Shown here: positions 59,329-64,000 of the stretch, piece by piece
Position numbering within the stretch: position 1 is the stretch's first letter
Layout of the letters: each line of letters begins with the position of its first letter
DNA from: Methylobacterium nodulans ORS 2060
Lineage (GTDB): Bacteria > Pseudomonadota > Alphaproteobacteria > Rhizobiales > Beijerinckiaceae
NCBI RefSeq assembly: GCF_000022085.1
Contig: NC_011894.1
Coordinates: 3,835,001 to 3,899,000, forward strand
Length of the DNA: 64,000 nt
Reading direction: 5' to 3'
The notes under the pieces: model-generated
Told to the model about the DNA's origin: nothing
Seen by the model: only the letters and a program-made list of their open reading frames with translations
Database searches by the model: none
Translations under genes and position numbers: made by a program

Positions 59329-59840
59329 TCGGAGCTGGACTTGTTTTCCGTCTGGGTGCTGACAGTTGTGGCAGCTGCTCCGGCTGGTGGCCTTCCCAAA
59401 GGCGGCTCGACGACAACCGTTGCGCTCGCCCCCTTGGCAACGTCTTTCGTCGGCGCACAATGAAGTTCTGGTCCGCAGGAATACTCGATGCGTTGCCCGC
59501 CTTTGATCACATCGACGCTGTATTTCGGCCGGCGATCGATCGGGACGACGCGCAGCGTAGAGGCGAGCACCTCCGATCCTGTTTCGTCCAGTGCGATGAT
59601 GTTCGTGGTGCCAATCTTCTTTCCTGTGACCAGAATCGTGCCCCCGGCCGCGGTCGTGGCATCGGCAATATCCGGATCGCCGATTGCAATGGTTCCGACG
59701 GCCTTGCCGGGCCGCAGGATCTGCGAATGGCCAACGGTCAGATCAAGAGTGTCGGCCGCTTGGGACATGGCGGGCAACAAGGATGCGAGCGCGACGGCCG
59801 CTACTCCATGCAGGGTTGGCCGGAACCGCTTCATGCGCAT
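59325..59840 (-). CDS. Stand-alone pilus-secretin N-terminal domain protein (CpaC-like)
   Basis: 171 aa from the ATG at 59840 (another Met two codons later). A signal peptide (RPTLHGVAAVALASLLPAMSQA) precedes a domain of the kind found at the N-terminus of CpaC/RcpA secretins: LDLTVGHSQILRPGKAVGTI, IGDPDIADATTAAGG, LVTGKKIGTTNIIALDETGS. The secretin barrel is absent; a short Cys-containing tail follows. It is probably a periplasmic accessory of a Flp/Tad pilus, or a relic. A true cpaC begins at 63558. Confidence 0.82.
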   Translation of the reverse strand: MRMKRFRPTLHGVAAVALASLLPAMSQAADTLDLTVGHSQILRPGKAVGTIAIGDPDIADATTAAGGTILVTGKKIGTTNIIALDETGSEVLASTLRVVPIDRRPKYSVDVIKGGQRIEYSCGPELHCAPTKDVAKGASATVVVEPPLGRPPAGAAATTVSTQTENKSSSE

Positions 59841-60092
59841 CTCCCTGAGCTGAACCGTCGCTGATCCGCGCGCAACGGCCGCGGCGCCAACGACAGGCGC
59901 TGTGCGGAACAACCCGAAGCGCCCCAGGCGGATCCTTTGGTCCTGGTTGTACGGCAACAGCGTCGGTGGCCGACCGAGCGGTCGGTGCCGCTGCCCGGCC
60001 CGGGGCCTCTGCTCGAACTGCCAAGCGCCTGGTCCCGTGAACTTTTCGCGCAAATCCTAGTTGCGTATTAGGACGTACAGAGGGTGAACACA

Positions 60093-60764
60093 ATGACCTA
60101 TGAGGCAGGCACAGCCCTCGTTGCCGACGACGACGAGCTCTTCCGGGTGGCGTTGAAGTCGATCCTCAGAGAACGTCTCGGCTATGGCGACGTGATCGAA
60201 GCCGGATCGCTCGACGAGGCGCTCGATCGGCTCGGGACCGAGGAGGACATCTCCGTCGCGCTGTTCGACCTGTCCATGCCCGGTGTGGAAAGCCCGGCGA
60301 ACCTCAGGGCGGTGCGCGAATGCTTCCCGAATACGCGCGTGGCCGTCGTCTCAGGGTCGAAGCGGCGTCGGGACATCCTGATGGCGTTCGATGCCGGCGT
60401 CCACGGATACGTGCCGAAGAGCTTAGGGCTCGCGGAGCTCACGAAAGCTCTGCGCGCCATTGCTGAGGGGACAATCTATGCTCCTCAGCTTCTTGCCGAG
60501 ATTTCGGCAGATCCTGACAATCGCTCGGATCTTCCCGATTCAGGACCAAATCCAAAACCGAAGGGGACGGCCGAACTGACTCGTCGCCAGCGGGACGTGC
60601 TCGCTCTTCTGGTTCAGGGCAAATCAAACAAGGAGATCGCCCGTGCGCTCAACCTTGGCGAGGGAACGGTCAAGGTCCATATGGCGGCGCTCTTCCGCAC
60701 TCTCGGCGTGAGCACCCGGGCGGCCGCCGCCGCAGCGGGCTCGAAGCTCCTGTCAGATACATGA
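60093..60764 (+). CDS. NarL/LuxR-type response regulator
   Basis: 223 aa from the ATG at 60093, spaced 8 bases from AGAGGG; a GTG nine bases upstream is an alternative. Receiver with VADDDELFRVALKS, phosphoacceptor Asp in VALFDLSMPG and Lys in YVPKSLGLAE; C-terminal LuxR helix-turn-helix LTRRQRDVLALLVQGKSNKE, IARALNLGEGTVKVHMAALF. The stop overlaps the start of the hybrid kinase gene by 4 nt (ATGA), so the two form one two-component unit. Confidence 0.93.
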   Translation: MTYEAGTALVADDDELFRVALKSILRERLGYGDVIEAGSLDEALDRLGTEEDISVALFDLSMPGVESPANLRAVRECFPNTRVAVVSGSKRRRDILMAFDAGVHGYVPKSLGLAELTKALRAIAEGTIYAPQLLAEISADPDNRSDLPDSGPNPKPKGTAELTRRQRDVLALLVQGKSNKEIARALNLGEGTVKVHMAALFRTLGVSTRAAAAAAGSKLLSDT

Positions 60765-62974
60765 GAGGCGAGGCACCTGACGGCAAGAAGCCTGCCCAGC
60801 CGCACCGGATTCGGACGCGCGCCATCGTGGTTGTCGGCGTCGTCCTCGGTGCCACTTTCGGGCTGCTGACCGTCCTGTTCATGCAGCTCGCATCGGAAAC
60901 CACCAGCATGCGGGCGTTCAGAGACCGGCTGGAGCAGTCGGTCAGGAGACGGGGTGTTGTGCATTCGGTCTTTTCTCTCTTGCAGGATGCCGAGACGGGG
61001 GGGCGGGGATTCGCGCTGACGGACGATCCAGAGTTTCTTGAGCCGTACGAGAAGGCCGTCCAGGGGCTTCCGGCTCAGCTCGACGAGCTGGCGCGGCTCA
61101 GTGGCGGGGCCACCGAGCAGGCCACCATCCGGCGCCTGCAGGAGATCAGCCTCGCCCAGCTCTCGATTCTCGCTCAGACGATCGAGATGCGGCGCGAGGG
61201 GAATCCGTCCGGCGCGACCCAGCTGGTCCTCACCCGGCAGAGCAAGGAGCACATGGACCAGATCCGCGGGATCGTCGGTGCGCTCTTGCAGGCAGAAAAT
61301 CGCGACGTTGAGACATACACGGCAGCCGTGCGCGACCGGACTGCCTGGTTTGAGAAAATTACACTCGGATTGGCCGTCGGGCTTGCCATCGTGCTGATTG
61401 GCGCTGCGGCTGCTGCGATCCCGTACGCGTTGCACCGGAGCAAGTCCGAGGCTGAGCTCCGGCGGGCGAGGCAACGCGCCGAAGCGGCGAGCCGGGCCAA
61501 AACCGACTTCCTCGCCTCCATGAGCCACGAGATCCGAACGCCGTTGAATGGGATCATCGGGTACACGGACGTATTGCTTGATCAGGATCTCAAACCGGAA
61601 CAACGCCGGCTTCTGGAGCGCATTCAGTTTGCCGGTGCCGCACTCCTGACCGTCGTCAATGACATCCTCGACTTTTCGAAGATCGAGGCTGGTCAGGTTG
61701 CGTTGGAGCCGCGCCCGTTCTCGCTTGTTGCACTTGTCAGCAACACCGTCTCGATCATTGCCGAGGCTGCCCAGCGAAAAGGGCTGGCCCTGACCGTTGA
61801 CGTCGACCCACATATGCCCGCGGCGGTGATCGGGGACGAGGACCGGCTCCGGCAGGTCCTGCTCAACCTGCTCAACAATGCGCTCAAATTCACGCACGAG
61901 GGCAGCATCACGCTCCAGGTTCGGTGCGAGGATTCGCTCAGTGACTGCCAGTGGATCTGCTTCTCGGTGACCGATACGGGCATCGGGATTCCGAAGGATC
62001 AGCACGAGCACCTGTTCCACCGGTTCTACCAGGTGCAGCACTCCAGCACCCGAGAGATCGGAGGAACGGGGCTGGGGCTGGCGATATCCAAGCGGCTCAT
62101 CAGCCTGATGGGCGGCGAGATTGGTCTGGAGAGCGAGGAGGGCAAGGGATCCAGGTTCTGGTTCAAGGTCTTGCTGCCCAGAACCGACGAGGATGTGGCT
62201 GCCTCGGTCCTCGCCGAGACCAGCGAGAAGGCGAGCCGGTCGGGCCGGATCCTCCTCGTGGAGGATCTCGAGCACAATCGGGATCTCGCACGCATGCTCC
62301 TGGTGAACGCCGGCCATCAGGTCGATACCGCCGAGACCGGAGCGGAGGCCGTCGCGGCCGTCCAGGCGAAGGCCTACGACCTCGTGCTGATGGATGTTCA
62401 GATGCCGGTCATGGACGGAGTGACGGCAACGAAGAGGATTCGGGAGCTCGATCATCCTGCAAGAGACGTCCCGATCATTGCGATGACGGCCAATGTGCTC
62501 CCCCAGCAGGTGAAGTCGTTTGGCGACGCCGGCATGAACGACCACGTGGGCAAGCCGTTCAAGAAACCGGAGCTGCTGAAGAAGGTGAACACATGGCTGC
62601 AACGGCCCAATTCGCCTGCATCGGCACCGGAAGCAGCCGACGCTCAGGCTCTCGGCGAATTACAAGAGCTGATGGGGCCTGATTGGGTGACGAGTGGCCT
62701 CAAGAAGCTCCGAGTGCAAATCGAGGAAGCGTTCGGGGATGAAGAGGCTGCTCTCGGCGACCGTGCGGAGCTCGCCCGGCGTGTTCACGCGCTGGTGTCC
62801 CATGCGTCGCTTTTCGGCTTCGCGGAGCTCTCTGAATTCTGCAGTCTTCTTGAGGAGGCATGCACAACGGGAGATGATGTGGTGGGGCCGTTCCATCGGG
62901 CCAAAGCGTCAGCGCAAGTCGTGGACAGGCAGGTGCGGGATATGCTCGCGCCGCGGGAGACCGGCAGCGTTTAG
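60761..62974 (+). CDS. CHASE3 hybrid histidine kinase with receiver and HPt domain
   Basis: 737 aa. Membrane helix (~21-44), periplasmic CHASE3-like helical sensor (VFSLLQDAETGGRGFALTDD), second helix (~203-226), HisKA with His in MSHEIRTPLNGIIGY near residue 255, HATPase (LLNLLNNALKFT, DTGIGIPKD, GGTGLGLAISKRL), receiver (RILLVEDLEHN; DLVLMDVQMPVMDG, Asp near 543; Lys in VGKPFKK) and a C-terminal HPt-like helix pair (RRVHALVSHASLFGFAELS). All phosphorelay parts are in one chain. Its partner regulator overlaps it upstream. Location between pilus genes hints at a role in surface attachment, which is inference. Confidence 0.94.
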   Translation: MRGEAPDGKKPAQPHRIRTRAIVVVGVVLGATFGLLTVLFMQLASETTSMRAFRDRLEQSVRRRGVVHSVFSLLQDAETGGRGFALTDDPEFLEPYEKAVQGLPAQLDELARLSGGATEQATIRRLQEISLAQLSILAQTIEMRREGNPSGATQLVLTRQSKEHMDQIRGIVGALLQAENRDVETYTAAVRDRTAWFEKITLGLAVGLAIVLIGAAAAAIPYALHRSKSEAELRRARQRAEAASRAKTDFLASMSHEIRTPLNGIIGYTDVLLDQDLKPEQRRLLERIQFAGAALLTVVNDILDFSKIEAGQVALEPRPFSLVALVSNTVSIIAEAAQRKGLALTVDVDPHMPAAVIGDEDRLRQVLLNLLNNALKFTHEGSITLQVRCEDSLSDCQWICFSVTDTGIGIPKDQHEHLFHRFYQVQHSSTREIGGTGLGLAISKRLISLMGGEIGLESEEGKGSRFWFKVLLPRTDEDVAASVLAETSEKASRSGRILLVEDLEHNRDLARMLLVNAGHQVDTAETGAEAVAAVQAKAYDLVLMDVQMPVMDGVTATKRIRELDHPARDVPIIAMTANVLPQQVKSFGDAGMNDHVGKPFKKPELLKKVNTWLQRPNSPASAPEAADAQALGELQELMGPDWVTSGLKKLRVQIEEAFGDEEAALGDRAELARRVHALVSHASLFGFAELSEFCSLLEEACTTGDDVVGPFHRAKASAQVVDRQVRDMLAPRETGSV

Positions 62975-63557
62975 GCATTCGCCGGTGGCGCCGGATCTTC
63001 GTCCGTCATCCGACGCCGCCGTGCGGCGGCTTCGAGCCGGCCCGGGAGACCGTTGAGCCCGGCGATATGGCACCCTTCTCGGCACGCGAGGTCCATCCCT
63101 CGGCCTCTTCGGTCTGCACCTTCGGCCGCGACACCGGGCCTTCAGGACGTGGCCGCCGCCACGAAGGCGCCTGCTGCCGTAAGCAGACTTGGCGGGGCGT
63201 GCCACCGCTTCGTCCGCTTAAGTGTTTGATGTGTCGCAGGTTTTTGACGGAAAACCGCAACGCACTGTTCCGAAGCCTGCTTGAGACCGCAAGTGGCTCG
63301 CGCGGGGGAATGATGGCTTGGCGGAGCGCTCCTTCCGCCAAGCTGTCGAGGCCGAGCCGGCTGATCCAGCCTCCAGGCGTTAACTTTTGATTAACCCTCA
63401 ACCACTGATAGTCCGGCTCCTATGACGATCACCTGCGCGGCAGCTGGCTTCCGCGGGCATCAGCCCTTACCGAAGACTGGCTCCTATACGGCCTCGCGGC
63501 TGAACGGCGGAGGGCAGTGAGAGGCGGAAATGGTTACGCCGCTGAATGGAGGTCTTG
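62975..63557. other. Gap containing a dispersed repeat and the cpaC promoter region
   Basis: Holds the block 63181-63285 (reverse copy of 9451-9555). The stretch 63375-63420 is AT-richer (TTAACTTTTGATTAACCC) and may include the cpaC promoter. No gene identified. Confidence 0.5.
63181..63285. repeat. Dispersed repeat block, reverse copy of 9451-9555
   Basis: Shared words include CGCAGGTTTTTG, GGAAAACCGCAA, CTTGAGA/CTTAGA ends and GCCACCGC, in the same order once reversed. Both copies contain a hairpin built on the GCCACCGC half. Confidence 0.7.
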
Positions 63558-64000
63558 ATGCGGTGTGGGCGGAGGCAGAGCCCTTTTTCGCGCCTGCTCA
63601 GGTTCTTAGTCCTGCCAACCTGCGTCGGACTTGCCGCGTGTTTCGTTGCTGGGGCGGGCGCTGCGGACGAGTGGCCTGCGAATACCCCTTACGTCCAGTC
63701 CAAGCGATTCGCCCAGGGGAACGGTGCGACCCTCACGCGGACCAAACTGGCCGTGAACAAGTCGGAGACCGTAACGGTCGGGCAGTCATTCAATGACGTT
63801 CTCATCGGATCTCGGGAAATTCTCGATGTGATCCCGCTGAACGAACGCACGCTCTATGTGCTCGGAAAGAAAATAGGCACCACCAACATCTCGCTTCTTG
63901 ATGCGGAGAAGCGTCTGATCAGCGTGATCGACGTCGAAGTCGGCCTCGACACCGCAAGCTTCCAAGAGAAGGTGCAGGCCGGGGCAGGGTCTGGTGCGAT
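63558..64000 (+). CDS. cpaC: Flp/Tad pilus secretin CpaC (5' part only)
   Basis: The first 147 codons of a type II/IV-type secretin from an ATG at 63558 with GGAGG nearby; the gene runs off the right edge. An N-terminal hydrophobic segment (LLRFLVLPTCVGLAACFVAG) acts as signal. The N-domain of CpaC follows: KLAVNKSETVTVGQSFNDVL, IGSREILDVIPLNERTLYVL, GKKIGTTNISLLDAEKRLIS. The secretin forms the outer-membrane channel for Flp pilus export. Further cpa/tad genes would be expected to the right. Confidence 0.9.
   Translation, partial: MRCGRRQSPFSRLLRFLVLPTCVGLAACFVAGAGAADEWPANTPYVQSKRFAQGNGATLTRTKLAVNKSETVTVGQSFNDVLIGSREILDVIPLNERTLYVLGKKIGTTNISLLDAEKRLISVIDVEVGLDTASFQEKVQAGAGSGA

Noticed and set aside
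1..64000. CRISPR array, restriction-modification or phage-defence island
   Set aside because: No regularly spaced direct repeats and no Cas, methylase, nuclease or abortive-infection proteins among the frames examined.

Overview
The window is high-GC DNA that reads as an alphaproteobacterium of the Hyphomicrobiales (Rhizobiales), most likely Methylobacterium or a close relative. The grounds are the rhizobial-type cellulose genes (bcsN, bcsS, GH8 bcsZ), HWE-family kinase, RepAB partition genes, dusA/cobS/cobT content and many short palindromic repeats in the gaps. The genus is an inference; no rRNA gene is present.

Layout. 1-2.2 kb: the 5' end of a succinate-semialdehyde-type dehydrogenase and small proteins. 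2.2-5.0 kb: repA-repB (4-nt overlap) with no repC, bracketed by two perfect palindromes sharing TTGTCAGCTGACAA that look like parS sites. 5.2-18.4 kb: a minus-strand cellulose locus read as hybrid kinase, bcsS (frameshifted), bcsA, bcsB, bcsZ, a TPR gene and bcsN, with GTGA or short overlaps except for a repeat-filled gap between bcsB and bcsZ. 18.8-32.6 kb: a catabolic locus (amidase, GntR regulator with a clear operator, MDR dehydrogenase, ThDP enzyme, branched-chain-type ABC transporter with a fused permease-ATPase, SDR, AroE-like enzyme, GMC oxidoreductase). From its GntR gene onward it is framed by inverted copies of a 45-bp palindrome. 33.4-39.5 kb: a signalling group (CheB-CheR-PAS-HWE kinase fusion, CheB, Crp-type regulator, single-domain response regulator). 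39.8-43.6 kb: a PhyH-type dioxygenase, a matrixin-type metalloprotease with two CBM60-like repeats, and small proteins.

43.7-59 kb is a patchwork of old integration events in a core backbone (dusA, aspartic protease, DUF1289, cobS, cobT): an integrase remnant directly 5' of dusA; a 3.4-kb segment with modA-mop-modE and an IS remnant between 48-bp direct repeats (one is the 3' end of the aspartic protease gene); and a tRNA-Val 3' fragment next to an AT-rich glycosyltransferase gene. 59.3-64 kb carries a stand-alone pilus-secretin N-domain protein, a LuxR-type regulator/CHASE3 hybrid kinase pair and the start of cpaC.

I found no CRISPR array, restriction system or obvious defence island. The least explained signals are: a 126-bp repeat found twice whose hairpin is kept by paired changes; the parS pair around repAB without repC; the 48-bp repeats that look like attachment sites; the altered c-di-GMP motif of BcsA; and the two-CBM metalloprotease.
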